DNA of 64,000 nt from Rhynchopus sp. YZ270_cl-10 (GCA_964035575.1 OZ037922.1:124001-188000); one strand, 5' to 3'. Positions 1 through 9,732 are shown, counted from the stretch's first letter. Translations and numbers: made by a program. The notes: a model not told the origin generated them from the sequence alone.

Positions 1-419
1 AGTGTGATGCCACAGTTGTCATCCACATTGGGTACGCGACTGAAACCAATACACGTTACGTCACTACGTGAGAAGAAGTCTTCTGGAATCTCAGTCACAA
101 CTTCTGCCTGAAGAAGCAAGCTGGCCACCTTCGGATCCTCCACCTGCTGCAACCTTTCTGCTGTGATGTTTGTCTCACCCAATGCATGAAGAGCTGATAT
201 GGCTTCGTACTTCATCGTTTTCGTCAACACGACTATGTCTCCAGCACTCAGTTCTGTGATGTCCTCTCCTTCCTCCTTCCCTCCGAAACCCATGCGGAAG
301 CTGTCTTCGCACAACCCTGTTGCAGACGCCACCTTCTGCCGCATCGCCTCCGTTGTGTCGTTCTCACCCACCTCAATCACGAATTTGTTTTCATCATATC
401 CCTGCACATACAGTTCCAT
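1..419 (-). CDS. Ubiquitin-like module plus leucine-rich-repeat protein, 5' part
   Basis: The frame starts at the ATG at 419 and stays open to the window edge (139 codons), so the gene is cut by the window. Residues 1-75 read as a ubiquitin-like fold: a strand beginning MELYVQ, a helix around EAMRQKVASATG, a strand around FRMGFGG, then ELSAGDIVVL. A helical stretch ending in LLLQAE follows. The last 25 residues (EIPEDFFSRSDVTCIGFSRV) resemble one unit of BspA-type leucine-rich repeats. The start context has a possible splice acceptor (CAACAG) about 20 nt upstream of ATG. The first 110 residues align by eye with the N-termini of the two ankyrin proteins at 22385-26500 (LSAG, VV, LLQA at matching spacing), which suggests one family whose repeat scaffold varies. 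Function is unknown; a scaffold or adaptor role is inference from the architecture. Confidence 0.75.
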   Translation of the reverse strand, partial: MELYVQGYDENKFVIEVGENDTTEAMRQKVASATGLCEDSFRMGFGGKEEGEDITELSAGDIVVLTKTMKYEAISALHALGETNITAERLQQVEDPKVASLLLQAEVVTEIPEDFFSRSDVTCIGFSRVPNVDDNCGIT

Positions 420-462
420 TGTTTCGAGTGAAGTGTTGCTCTGTTGTGGGGTAAGTGTTGAG

Positions 463-485
463 AAGGAGGAGGAGGAGGAGGAGGC
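463..485. repeat. GGA/GAG trinucleotide microsatellite
   Basis: About seven consecutive GAG-type triplets just upstream of the leucine-rich-repeat gene. They create spurious poly-Arg and poly-Glu frames. From here to about 880 I see no gene. Confidence 0.8.
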
Positions 486-880
486 AAGATACAACAAAAT
501 GGGGAGATAACATGCTCGAGAGACTCGGGGCTGGCAAAGGAGAACTCTGTGGGATACAGAGGGGAGAAGTTCACCAAAAGCCAGCCCAATACCACCGAGA
601 ACTTCACCTTCGGTTACCCTTACAGGGGGGGGTGAAGGAAGGTTGTTGAAAAAAGAGGGGGACTTTCTTGATCGTCTATACTATTGGAGTGCAGTTGCCT
701 CAGTTGTGTTGGCGTCGTGCAATCTCCACTTTTCTCCTTTGTAGTTAGGATCATAGAACGGAATGCGCCATGAGTGGGTATTAACACAACCCAAACTCAT
801 CCTGTGTGGGGTGGGTGTATTGTGTGTCATGTGTGCCCCACCTAGGAGGGTTGTTGGTGTGGCCGAACATTGCAAGGAAT

Positions 881-1062
881 GAAATAGAAACTTAACACTC
901 ATCGCACGAGAAAACCCCATGGGAGAGGTGAAACCCACACCACCTCGACCTGTTTTGGTGAGGAGTGGCTTCTGCAGAGCGGTTCGTCCCGCAGCAGAGA
1001 ACCGCAAAAGTGTGTTCAAATGATTTGTTTCTATTTCCTTTTTCATTGCATGAGGTGACATA
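881..1062 (+). repeat. 180-bp interspersed repeat R1, copy 1
   Basis: A unit of about 180 bp that begins GAAATAGAAAC and ends near GTTTCTATTTCC...TGAGGTGACA, so its ends form a short imperfect inverted repeat. Inside is a hairpin with a conserved 7-bp stem (GCGGTTC/GAACCGC) whose loop differs between copies. Other copies, all in the same orientation, are at 15221-15402, 26961-27142 and 29776-29945. It has no coding capacity and is probably a non-autonomous element or an RNA-derived repeat. Confidence 0.8.
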
Positions 1063-1229
1063 AGTTGACTGTCTGAGTTGTGTGGGACAGAGAAAGAGAG
1101 AGGGTGAGGGAGAGAGGGAGATCAGAAAGTTTCGTTTTTTTTTTTTTTTTTTTTTTTTTTGCATTGTGGCAGCCCCTCCGCTACGTTTTCAGATTTTTTT
1201 TGAGTTCTGTTGCGGGTGTTTTTTTTTCA

Positions 1230-1535
1230 CCCTGCGCCAGTGTCTTATCCAGGGATTCAGATTTCCAAATAGGGGGTCAGCTGTTTTTGTGCCCAAAAAT
1301 TTTTCAGCACTGCTGACCAGGGACATTGGGAACATAGGGAACTGTATTTTTTTTTTTTGCGAAGCAAAAAAAAAATCAAACAAATGGCGCCGCAGGCGAA
1401 AAAAAATTTAGGGAAGAGTGTAAAAATCTAGCTTTTTACAGCACAGAGTCACACATCGAATCCTTTTTTGCGGAGCAAAAAAGGAAAAATGGCGCCGCAG
1501 GCAAAAAAAAATTGAGGTACAGCCTGGATGGTGCG
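1230..1535 (+). repeat. GCGGAGC/GGCGCCGCAGGC repeat, copy 1
   Basis: First full copy of a repeat built from T-run, GCGGAGC, A-run, then ATGGCGCCGCAGGC followed by an A-run. The core unit occurs twice, about 110 bp apart, separated by a segment containing AATCTAGCTTTTTACA and GAGTCACTCAACGAACC. The upstream part (ATCCAGG...CAGCACTGCTGAC) is shared with the copy at 3345-3560. Short frames reading MAPQAKK in this repeat are artefacts. Confidence 0.8.
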
Positions 1536-1974
1536 GTCAGCAACCCAGTTCCCCATGGTACTCTCGTGGTTCAACCATGGTTTTTTTTTTTTTTTTTTTG
1601 AAAATTTTCAGACTTCTGTTGCGCCGCAACAGAACTTTATACGGTAGCGGAGCCCCTGCATTGTGGGCAGGCTATTATATACGATTTTTTTCCTTACCAA
1701 AAGTGCAAAAAAAGTGAGGTTGCTGTTGGAGGCACGGAGGGGCTTTTTTGGAAGAAATGAACTTAAGATTGAAGTATCATCGTTGTACTGCCCAGGGAGG
1801 GTTCCCGGCCACCGGCTAGTTTCCTAGGGCCTTATGGCTTCTGGCTAGGGCTCCTGCAGGTCCCTCCACACATGTACCGTGCCTGACTTCAGCACCCAGG
1901 GTAGCATTCCCAGCACCTTTCACCCCTTCAGGAGGAGTGCCACAAAGGGCACCCGGATGCAATTTTCCACGTCC

Positions 1975-2180
1975 ATATCAGGACGTGGCTCTATTTCTTT
2001 TTGCGGAGCAAAAAGAAAATAATATAAAATGGCGCCGCAGGCGAAAAAAAATTGGGGTACGGTGTAAAAATCTAGCCTTTTACACGACAGAGTCACTCAA
2101 CGAACCCTTTTTTGCGGAGCAAAAAAGGAAAAATGGCGCCGCAGGCAAAAAAAATTGGGTACAGCCTGTATGGTACGGGA
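1975..2180 (+). repeat. GCGGAGC/GGCGCCGCAGGC repeat, copy 2
   Basis: Carries both core units and the intervening AATCTAGCCTTTTACAC segment; it lacks the longer upstream part of copies 1 and 4. Confidence 0.75.
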
Positions 2181-2409
2181 TTTCATGGTGCGGTCAGCAA
2201 CCCAGTTCCCCAAAAAAACGCAAAAAACTTTTTCTCCAAATCTGCAAAAGTTTTTTTTTTTTTTCAAAACTGAGGTTCAGCCAGGGCACTAGCTAGACTT
2301 TTTTTTTCCCGTTTTTTTGCGGTTTTGCGGTTTCAAAAAAATTTTCGCGCGGCGACAAACTAGAAGGGAAAACACACGAATGAGGGACGGGGAGATTTTG
2401 GGAAGGGGT

Positions 2410-2700
2410 TATTTACAGGGCATTTTTTACGGGGCTAAACCCGACTGACCCCTGGTGTAATCTCCTGCCAACTTCATTGCATGTATCAGAATGCTTCTGT
2501 GCGTGAGCATGAGTTGCCGCATGGTCTGCACAGCTTCCGACGTTCGCACATACTCCCCCCAGTCTCCTGTTTGCTGTCAACCATTCTATCACATACTCCT
2601 CCATGTTCGCGGTGGCACGCCGGCTCACTAAGCTCTGACTTAATCTCTCTGATCGTGGACCACCCCTCTACCTGAATCGATTGCATTTTCGGTTGCAAAA
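2410..2700 (-). pseudogene. Decayed coding-like fragment, unidentified
   Basis: Two minus-strand frames carry protein-like stretches (VEGWSTIREIKSELSE, then a frame change to YVRTSEAVQTMRQLMLTHRS) in an otherwise AT-rich repeat region. No start, no stop-defined gene and no recognisable domain. It sits between copies of the GCGGAGC repeat, so it is probably a gene or mobile-element remnant. Identity unknown. Confidence 0.3.
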
Positions 2701-2744
2701 TGCAACTGTCCAAATTGCAAGGGGATTCCCGAAGACATTGTAAA

Positions 2745-2885
2745 ATAATAAATGGCGCCGCAGGCAAAAAAAAATTAGGGTACGGTGTAAAGATGCCGGT
2801 TTTACACCAGAGTCACTCAACAAACCTTTTTTTTGCGAAGCAAAAAAGGAAAATGGCGCCGCAGGCAAAAAAAAATATGGGTTAA
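2745..2885 (+). repeat. GCGGAGC/GGCGCCGCAGGC repeat, copy 3
   Basis: Two core units with the TTTTACACCAGAGTCACTC spacer. It is followed by two short copies of a GAGCGNAGCGAGC motif (2893-2945). Confidence 0.75.
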
Positions 2886-3344
2886 CTCCGCGAGCGAAGC
2901 GAGCGGAAATTTTTTTGGGGTGTACTTCCGTGAGCGCAGCGAGCAGAAAAAAATTAAGGTGCTATCATGCCAGTCATCTGGGGGTCGGGCGAGGGGGTCC
3001 GACAGTGCACAAAACCCCACTCATTTTTTTTTCTTCTGCCCCGAGATTTTCCGTTTTTTTTTTTTTTTTTCGCCAAACCGCAAAACCGGGTTTTTGCGGT
3101 TTTGAAACCGCAAAAAAGCACCTAGCTAGTGCCCTGGGTTCAGCCTCAGTTCTACTATGGTGTATAAATCTCTGATTGTGGGCAGTAATGTATATAGGGG
3201 TGGTGGGGGTACAGTAAAGGGGGAAATATGTGGGAAACCCCCTTTTTTTGGTTTTTCGCGTGGTTGTGTGCAGGGTTTTATATAGCCAGCACCCACCAAA
3301 ACGGTGGTTTTGTGTGAGGCAGTCATTGTTTTTGTGTGTGGAAA

Positions 3345-3560
3345 ACTAGTGTCCTATCCAGGAATCCAGATTTCAAGATCGGGGTCAGCTTGTTTTTTCG
3401 CCCAAAAATTCAGCACTGCTGACAAAGGAAGACATTGGGAGCTGTATTTTTTTTTTTTTGCGGAGCAAAAAAAATAAGATAAAATGGCGCCGCAGGCGAA
3501 AAAAATTCATGGTACGGTGTAAAAATCTAGCTTTTTACACCACGAGTCACTCAAAGAACC
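3345..3560 (+). repeat. GCGGAGC/GGCGCCGCAGGC repeat, copy 4
   Basis: Shares with copy 1 the leading segment (TATCCAGGAATCCAGATTTC ... CAGCACTGCTGAC) and the core unit; the second core unit is truncated after GCGGA. From here to about 4470 I see only A/T-rich spacer with no gene. Confidence 0.75.
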
Positions 3561-4473
3561 CCTTTTTGCGGAATACCGACTCGTTTTTTAGGATTCTTGA
3601 CGACCGTGCTCTTCATGGTGGGGTCGCGTTGCTCTGGAGTCCCTTCGGGACCCCTCTTAGAGCCCTGTAAGGTAAGGTAAAAATTGCAAAAAATCCCGAA
3701 ATTCTATAGTTTTTTTTTTTTTTTCCGGTTTTTTGTGGGATTTGGTCCCACATACAGATACCTATATACATCACTGATTGTGGGTGTGTCGTTATTGGTG
3801 GTGGTGGGGGCTGAAGAATTAACCAAAAAACACAAAAAAAACAACAAAAGAGGGTTTAAAAAGAAACGAAGTTTCCTTTCGCAACAAAATAATATATCCC
3901 CCCCTTCGCCACGACCGTACGACAGAGGATAGTTTGGTACATGACAAGGATGTTTGGAAAAAGGAAGAAAAAAAAAAGTCTGCGCATATTTTTGGTGCTC
4001 TCGTGGACCGCCTTTATGTAGCTATATACCTTCGCAGCTGAATATACGTTATTCACGAGCACCCATTTTTCCTTTCGTTTTTTCCCCAAATAAATCTCGA
4101 GATCCGGTCGGTGAAAATAGAAAAACAAAAAAAAATAGAAAACGACTTCAGGATATGACAGTTAAATGAAATAAAGAAAACACCTTTTCGTTTATCGCAC
4201 CGCAAAAGGTTTGTGTTTTTCACTGATAAATGTGAGTGATGTTAGTGGAAAAACAATACGCTAAAGCGGGCACGCACCATCCGTCGTTTTCCATTTCTAT
4301 TCGTCAATGCTTGATAACACAAAAAAAAAATCCAAAACGTAAGCAATATTTGGGTGGACATCAGCCCAACCCACATACGGGGTATACACTCAGCATCACT
4401 GGAAAAATCAAGGTTTTTTTAGTTTCAAAACAAAAAAACGAACAAAACACTTCTTTATACTTTTTTGCACAGA

Positions 4474-4569
4474 TCACCTGGTTTTTTGCCTGAAATTTGG
4501 TAGAGTTTTGTTTGGTGGCATTTAAACACCACCAAAAACACCATCAAATTTCATGCTAAATCAGGTGGT
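4474..4569. repeat. Foldback repeat with CACCTG ends
   Basis: Imperfect palindrome: TCACCTGG...TGCCTGAAATTTGGT on the left faces CACCATCAAATTTCATG...TCAGGTGG on the right. Related palindromes occur at 11492-11715 and, in part, at 53185-53365. No coding capacity; MITE-like. Confidence 0.65.
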
Positions 4570-4762
4570 AACTAAAAGAAAAATCACTTTTTTTTTATAC
4601 CACAATTTTGCATTTTTATCCCCCCTCCATCGAGGATAAAAACACGCCCTCATTTGCATATTTTTCTTCAAAGCGCTAACCTTGAAAAACCCCCCTTTGA
4701 ATTGAAAGAAGAAACCATTATTATCGCCAAAGCGACGCGTTCATGCTTATATCTGAAAAGAT

Positions 4763-4850
4763 GTCACTTTGTCATTTCCTCACTCTCTTTCCTGATGCGA
4801 TTGACGCATCCACAGGGTACGACGTGACACTTTCTGCTCACAGAGTTGCG
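4763..4850. repeat. Short repeat with TGTCACTTTGTC / GACGTGACACTTT ends
   Basis: About 90 bp starting TGTCACTTTGTCATTTCC, with GATGCGATTGACGC inside and ending ACGACGTGACACTTTC. A longer relative lies at 53098-53245. The ends are partly complementary. Confidence 0.6.
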
Positions 4851-4866
4851 TAAAAAATAACCCCGT

Positions 4867-4966
4867 GGTGCTCCTGAAAACCCCATTTTGCGTACCTGTT
4901 GCGTACTTGTTGCGCACTTTGTGCGTAGTTGTTGCGTACTTGGTATTTTTTTATTTCAGGAGCACC
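4867..4966. mobile_element. 100-bp MITE with GGTGCTCCTG inverted ends, copy 1
   Basis: Terminal inverted repeats GGTGCTCCTGAAA / TTTCAGGAGCACC enclose degenerate tandem GTTGCGTACTT units and the block CCCCATTTTGCGTA. Further copies lie at 14711-14776 and, in opposite orientation, 36121-36230. It has no coding potential. This copy sits immediately downstream of the NudC-domain gene. Confidence 0.75.
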
Positions 4967-4987
4967 AACCCCTATTTATTTATTTTT

Positions 4988-6106
4988 TCAACGCCTTCTC
5001 AGAAGCATCGACACCAGCAACCCACCCACCACCACCGCACCTACCACACCAGCAGGCACATCCTTCATGCACCCCCACCTCGCCTCCCCCTCATCCTCCT
5101 CTTCCACATCACCCACCATACACTTGGGCACGCCCATCTCGGTGCCCTCTGCCCTTGCAGAATGCCCTCTAAGGTCCGCCGCATAATCCCAGGTAGACCC
5201 TAACGTACGCATTGCAGTGGTATCACCACGCAACGCTGCGAGCTGGGTCAGATGCTGCGCGAGGGATGCGTAGTGTGGGAGTTCATCGCCTTTAGCGTAG
5301 AGGGTCGCAAGCTGTAGGGCACATGCCGCGCTTTCTAGAGTTAACGCACCAAAGGCCAGCCAAAGGTAGCGCTCGGGGAACGACATCGAACAGGAAGCGC
5401 ACAGCTGTGTTACCGCGGAGGGGTACCTATAGTGTGTGGCGGCGGCCCCCATGAGCAGTCTGCTCTCCTCCATGCTCCCTGCAGCGCGGGCCCTGCAGAG
5501 CAATGCTTCTGCCTCTTCTGCGTCTGTTGTGTCCACTTCCACCATTTTATCCCCTTCTAATGCTGGGACCACCCGCCCCATGGCTTTGACAGCGCGCACC
5601 ATGACCGATTCGTGGAATTGGAGGAGATCGGCTACCCCAGTGTCTTCGGAGTCTTTGAGTGCGACGGCTTCGACCTCGATGTTGTTGGGTAGTGCGAGCT
5701 CCGCCCTGCATGACGCATTGAGGGTGTCGATGGAAGCGAAGTCGCCTCGTTCGTCGTTGGGTACAGGGTGGCCGAGGAGGGCGGGCCACCATTCAGGGGT
5801 GGTTTTGGCAAGTTGGAGGACCACGAGGGGGCCGGTGTCGGAGGGGATGAGCTCGACGCTGCTGGCGCTGTCGGGCGTCTGCGCGCTGCAGACGGGTGCG
5901 TAGAGGAGCAGGGAGGCGATGGGGGTGTCCATGCTGTGTGAGAGGAAGAGCTCGACCCCACCGCGGCCGTGTCGGTCGACGCCGCTGTGGTGCACAACGA
6001 GGCCGCAGTCGAAGGCGCTGCTGCTGAGGCAGGCGTCGAGGGTGATGACGACACGGCCCAGGGTCTGCTCCCATTCGTAGCTGACCTCGTCGGAGAGGCA
6101 GGGCAT
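4988..6106 (-). CDS. Tail-anchored NudC/CS-domain protein
   Basis: An uninterrupted 372-codon frame from the ATG at 6106. Residues about 8-120 match a p23/NudC-type CS domain: it opens YEWEQTL and closes VVLQLAKTTPEWWPALLG, the typical W-containing end of NudC CS domains. The middle (about 200-310) is alanine-rich and helical, with pairs resembling Sel1/TPR helices. An acidic stretch (VEEEDEGEARWG) precedes a C-terminal hydrophobic segment (VVGAVVVGGLLVSML) capped by LLRRR, a classic tail anchor, so the protein probably faces the cytosol from ER or mitochondrial membrane. CS domains act as Hsp90 co-chaperone or client-binding modules; a membrane-bound co-chaperone role is inference. A possible acceptor (CGGCAG) lies about 16 nt before the ATG. 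The plus-strand gene at 6246 begins 139 bp away, so the two probably share a divergent promoter. Confidence 0.75.
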   Translation of the reverse strand: MPCLSDEVSYEWEQTLGRVVITLDACLSSSAFDCGLVVHHSGVDRHGRGGVELFLSHSMDTPIASLLLYAPVCSAQTPDSASSVELIPSDTGPLVVLQLAKTTPEWWPALLGHPVPNDERGDFASIDTLNASCRAELALPNNIEVEAVALKDSEDTGVADLLQFHESVMVRAVKAMGRVVPALEGDKMVEVDTTDAEEAEALLCRARAAGSMEESRLLMGAAATHYRYPSAVTQLCASCSMSFPERYLWLAFGALTLESAACALQLATLYAKGDELPHYASLAQHLTQLAALRGDTTAMRTLGSTWDYAADLRGHSARAEGTEMGVPKCMVGDVEEEDEGEARWGCMKDVPAGVVGAVVVGGLLVSMLLRRR

Positions 6107-6245
6107 GGTGTTGTTGTGTACTGCCGTGTGGTGTGGTGTGGTGTGTGGTGGGTGGGGACAAAGAGGTGGGTGTGACGATATGACATTTGTGCTTTAGAGA
6201 GCAGAGCAGGCTTGTCTGGGCACACTGTGCAGCAGCTTACAGCAG
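6107..6245. promoter_or_regulatory. Divergent intergenic region between CS-domain and zinc-finger genes
   Basis: Only 139 bp separate the two opposing start codons. The sequence is GT-rich (repeated GGTGTGGTGTGG) near the CS-domain gene and ends in CTTACAGCAG directly before the plus-strand ATG. No motif was recognised. The regulatory role rests on gene arrangement only. Confidence 0.35.
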
Positions 6246-6664
6246 ATGCGGGGCTATACAGCCTACAGTAACAAACGCAGGGCGCTGTCGGAAGCACGAG
6301 ACTTCGTCGGACTGGTCGAAGCTGACGATCAGTTACGGGACGGATCGATTGGCACTCTCGTACAAAATAGAGAGAGTTTGTGTGTTAGAGCAGTGTCGAG
6401 TGTAGAGTGGACCCGCACCTTTTACCCTGGTCCGGAGGAACAAGAGGCCCCGGAGGAAGCTGCGCCGCGATACTTTCTCTGAAGAGGTGACGACTGCAAT
6501 TGGGCAGGCGTACGGAATGCTGTGTTGCGAGATGTGCGGCCGGTCCTGGTGTGGTGGAGACGGTTCCGTTCACGGTCACTGAGGAGAAGGATTCCTGGCT
6601 CCACCAGCGCTGCATCTTGTGGACGAAGGGTGCCAACGAGGCGCTCGAGAAGGGGGCTGAGTGA
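6246..6664 (+). CDS. Extended-PHD-like zinc-finger protein, split by short introns or decayed
   Basis: Exon 1 (6246-6359) starts at an ATG directly after CAGCAG and encodes RRALSEARDFVGLVEADDQL. A GT-AG intron at 6360-6405 (46 nt, phase 0) joins it to a basic exon (FTLVRRNKRPRRKLRRD) leading into CCEMCGRSWC. The matching second half (DSWLHQRCILWTKGANEALE) lies in another frame. Removing a 16-nt GT-AG segment at 6568-6583, which contains the in-frame TGA, joins them in phase. The result has the C-x2-C ... W-x-H-x2-C-x2-W pattern of extended PHD fingers, chromatin readers in known proteins. The frame stops at 6664, but another frame stays coding-like to about 6830 (HISAYLPAMLEDIKLTKTIQ), so the 3' end is unresolved. 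A one-base assembly error or pseudogene is the alternative to the tiny intron. Confidence 0.5.
6360..6405 (+). other. Inferred 46-nt intron (GTACAA...GTGTAG)
   Basis: Splices SIGTL to SGPAPF in phase 0 and removes the TAG that closes the upstream frame. Its length matches the 47-nt intron in the ULK4 gene and the 44-nt intron at 58889-58932. Confidence 0.6.
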
Positions 6665-7040
6665 CGTCGCCGACGTGCCGATAGGTCACATCTCAGCCTA
6701 TCTGCCTGCAATGCTGGAGGACATCAAATTAACGAAGACCATCCAGCGGTCCCGCAAACACACCTCAAGGAACCACTCGCAAACTTCACACAAAAAAACA
6801 CCATCTCTAAAAAAAAATGTTCGGCGAGGCCACCTGCCTACGCCTACATCGTGCTCCGCTATGAAGGGGGAAAAAGAGGAGAAAGTAACTTTTTTCTTGT
6901 CTCGGTTATAGTTCTCTAGATTGCATAAAGATACACATTTTTTGCATATTTTCTTCTAATAATATTCTACCACCCTCCCCTTTGAGAAAACCCCCCCTTC
7001 CACCTTCTCTTCATCTTCATCTTACTTTCTCAACCATTCC

Positions 7041-8375
7041 TCAACCTTTGATGCCTTTACGACTGTTCAGAATGAAGTCTTCACTATCTTCAATGACGTG
7101 CCTGAAGTTGCGGAGCGCTTCGAGGAAATATTCTCTTGTGACACCGTATTTTGCGTACCAATGCAGATACGCGCCGACGTAGACCTTGGCACCTGCTTGG
7201 TTGCCTATGAGGATGAGTGTGCGTGCGACAGAGGAGGGGACCGTGGCGGCGGTGGCGATGTGCCGCACACCTGGCGATGCAGAGGAATCCTCTACTACGT
7301 GCGTTTTCAAGGAGATGATGTTTGCGTACCCACGCCCTGCCTGCGTCGCGACTTCCAACGCCTTCGCCGCCTGCGCCGTGTCCTCCTTCCCCCAACTGCT
7401 CACAGACAGCTGCACCCCAACACACGGCGCCCTCTTAAAAGGCAGCAACGCTGCCCTCAGGACGTCACCCCACCCTTCAGAAGAGGCAGACCGAAGACTT
7501 ACCATAGCGATCTTATGGCTTGCATGCGGTGCCAACGTTGTGACCAAATGGGAGAGTACAAACTGCGCCTTGCCATGCTGCAAAAGGAGCAACAAACAGG
7601 TTGCAATGTGCTCATTGATGTCGACCAGAGAGACCTGCTTTGCCCCGCCACGTACCCCTCGCACTCCGGTTTCAACATTGCGTCCAGAGGAGAGGTGGTC
7701 TGAAACCTGTTGGTTGCTGACCCAGAGAATCAAATCTGAATACCCCAGGAGGTGGTTGACTGTGAGCAGTGAGTTTAAACTGGAGACGGATGTATCGCCG
7801 AAGCGGTGGGGTGCCATGACTGCGGAGACGAAGTGCATGACTTTGCCTTCATAGCGCGCACGACACTCTTCTAGGAGCCGTGAGCCCAGCCCACTCCCGG
7901 TCCCGCCAGCAAGCGAATGCAGGAAGACCAGACCCTCGACAAAGCCTGCCCGCGCCACCTCCTCGTCGAGGACCGAGAGCGCACGGTCTATGATGGGCAT
8001 GCGTTGGGGTTGCCATTTTGTGGTGAACGCAGCACCGTGGAGTGGAGGTGAAGAAGCATCACCCTGTGGTGGTGGAGGTGGTTGTGTTGCACGCTCGCCA
8101 TGCGGCACGCCAACCCCAGTGTACCCAAAGGCCCAGTTGTTGCCCCGCCCAGACTCCTCCCAGATAAAGTTCGAGCGTCTGAAGAGCGGCTGCTGCCGCC
8201 GCCGCCCGGTGTCGCTCGCAAGCAGGGCGCCGATCACCTTCGGTTCTGTGTCGACGCCAACGCAGCGGATGCAGCCGTCACTATGGTGGGTCCGTTCATT
8301 TCGTGGCAATCTCCTGCACAGCGCGCCACCAACCTGCGTCCCACACTGCCCTACAAGGACGAAGATGATTGACAT
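7041..8375 (-). CDS. TUBD1: Delta-tubulin
   Basis: Single-exon frame of 444 codons. The start is set at the ATG at 8375, because MSIIFVLVGQCGTQVGG matches the delta-tubulin N-terminus and the codons upstream of it begin only with TTG. The tubulin signature is present as HSLAGGTGSGLGSRLLEEC (GTP-binding T4 loop, about residues 150-168). SVSSLNSLLTVNHLLGYSDL corresponds to the region where delta-tubulin differs from alpha and beta, and VSLVDINEH matches its ISFSDIN motif. Length is close to the usual 450 residues. There is no acidic C-terminal tail (it ends SRKGIKG), as in other delta-tubulins. Delta-tubulin stabilises triplet microtubules of centrioles and basal bodies, so this organism very probably builds a flagellum. 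Gamma or another divergent tubulin is less likely given the N-terminus and the SLVDIN motif. Confidence 0.85.
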   Translation of the reverse strand: MSIIFVLVGQCGTQVGGALCRRLPRNERTHHSDGCIRCVGVDTEPKVIGALLASDTGRRRQQPLFRRSNFIWEESGRGNNWAFGYTGVGVPHGERATQPPPPPQGDASSPPLHGAAFTTKWQPQRMPIIDRALSVLDEEVARAGFVEGLVFLHSLAGGTGSGLGSRLLEECRARYEGKVMHFVSAVMAPHRFGDTSVSSLNSLLTVNHLLGYSDLILWVSNQQVSDHLSSGRNVETGVRGVRGGAKQVSLVDINEHIATCLLLLLQHGKAQFVLSHLVTTLAPHASHKIAMVSLRSASSEGWGDVLRAALLPFKRAPCVGVQLSVSSWGKEDTAQAAKALEVATQAGRGYANIISLKTHVVEDSSASPGVRHIATAATVPSSVARTLILIGNQAGAKVYVGAYLHWYAKYGVTREYFLEALRNFRHVIEDSEDFILNSRKGIKG

Positions 8376-9732
8376 AAAGCAGAGCAAAAAAATAATTCAA
8401 ACACTCCCAAGACAACGAATACCCAAACAATGAGGGTAGTAGGACACCTATTTCTCGAAGGAAAGTGCCGATGTGACGCAGAGATGTGACACACCTTTGG
8501 AAGTGCTAAGGGGGAAATGGATAGACAATGTGCTAGATGGTGCGTGTGTGTCTCTCTCTTCAGGTATTAGAAGGGTGGTGTTTGTATTGGGGAATATTGT
8601 GTAAAGGTGTGCTGGGGGGGAAAGAGTTGTGATAAGAGGGAAAAAGAGTTGAATGGGGTGTGGGAAATGGGTAAAACTTAAAAAGGAGGTACTTTTTTTT
8701 TTTGGTTTTAATTTTTGTTACGGAACGTGGTCGTATCTGGACCACAGTATCACACATCGCAAAAAAAATGTAAAAAAACCCCCCACGTAAACAAAAATTA
8801 ATCTCTTTTTGTGTTTTATGCATTTTTTTTTTAGGTCAGAATTATTATTTTTGTGTTAAAAATGGAACAAGTGTCTTTTCGCCTGAGCAAAATTGCCACT
8901 TTTTGCATTGTGTACATTTTCTCCCCCCCCCTTCCCCCTCCCTCTCCTCATCCCCATCCCCTCCCACCCAGAGCGATCGTTGTGAACAATATGCGGGGAG
9001 TGTGGAAGAGAAATAAATTTCATATACTTTTCAGTTCAACAGAATTGATAGCATTAAAGGGTGTGCACCAAAAAAAGTGGAGTTGCAATACAAAAGCCCT
9101 CTCGTGAACAGTGTACCTTGGCACAATGACCGGCTGTACCGTGGTGGGCCCCTTGGACACCTAAAACCACCACCAAAGAAAGAGTAGTTGAAATGCTAAA
9201 AAACATATCAAGCTAGCTCTATGCAAAAAGGATGGGATGTGAGTGGTCCCGTACCGTAAGAGAACAGAAGCGAAAAAAGGGTGCAAAAAAGGAGAAGCAA
9301 AAGTTCATAATGAACCTACACCTCTCTGCTGCTTGGTCACTTTGAAAAAAAGAAAACAAACAATAGTCTATGGGCTCTCCTCTCCTCCTCCTCCCCACCA
9401 CAAAAGCTGTGCCCATGTTAATCCTGGATAGTGTGTGTGTGTGTGGGCACAGTTCCACAGGAAGAAGAGAAAAAAAATGAAGAAAAAGCCTTGCTGAGGT
9501 GATCTTGAGACCCTCGAAGAAGAACACCGGGGTGGTAATATAAAAAAAAATATAATACAGTCGCATATGTCAGGAGGGGAAAACGTTCTTTAGGGGGGAA
9601 AGGAGACTTCATAAAACAGAGATTACCCCCACGTAAACAAAAAATATTTCAAAAAAAAAAAAGGGTCAGCAAAAATGTGTAGAGAACACGTAAAGCATGA
9701 CCTTTGGAAAAAAAAAAATATAGTTATTTTCT
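8376..9732. other. AT-rich intergenic stretch with short repeats
   Basis: No gene seen. It holds poly-A/T runs, pyrimidine tracts, a copy of repeat R3 at 9076-9168 (AAAAGCCCTCTCGTGAACAG ... ATGACCGGCTGTACCGTGG), an R4-like fragment at 9318-9345, and two copies of the short motif CCCCACGTAAACA (8780, 9628). Confidence 0.6.

Noticed and set aside
455-649. Poly-Arg plus-strand frame
   Set aside because: Created by the GGA microsatellite and upstream leader of the leucine-rich-repeat gene.
4865-5203. Three overlapping plus-strand frames of His/Pro/Thr-rich sequence
   Set aside because: They are MITE sequence followed by the antisense of the CS-domain gene's 3' end.
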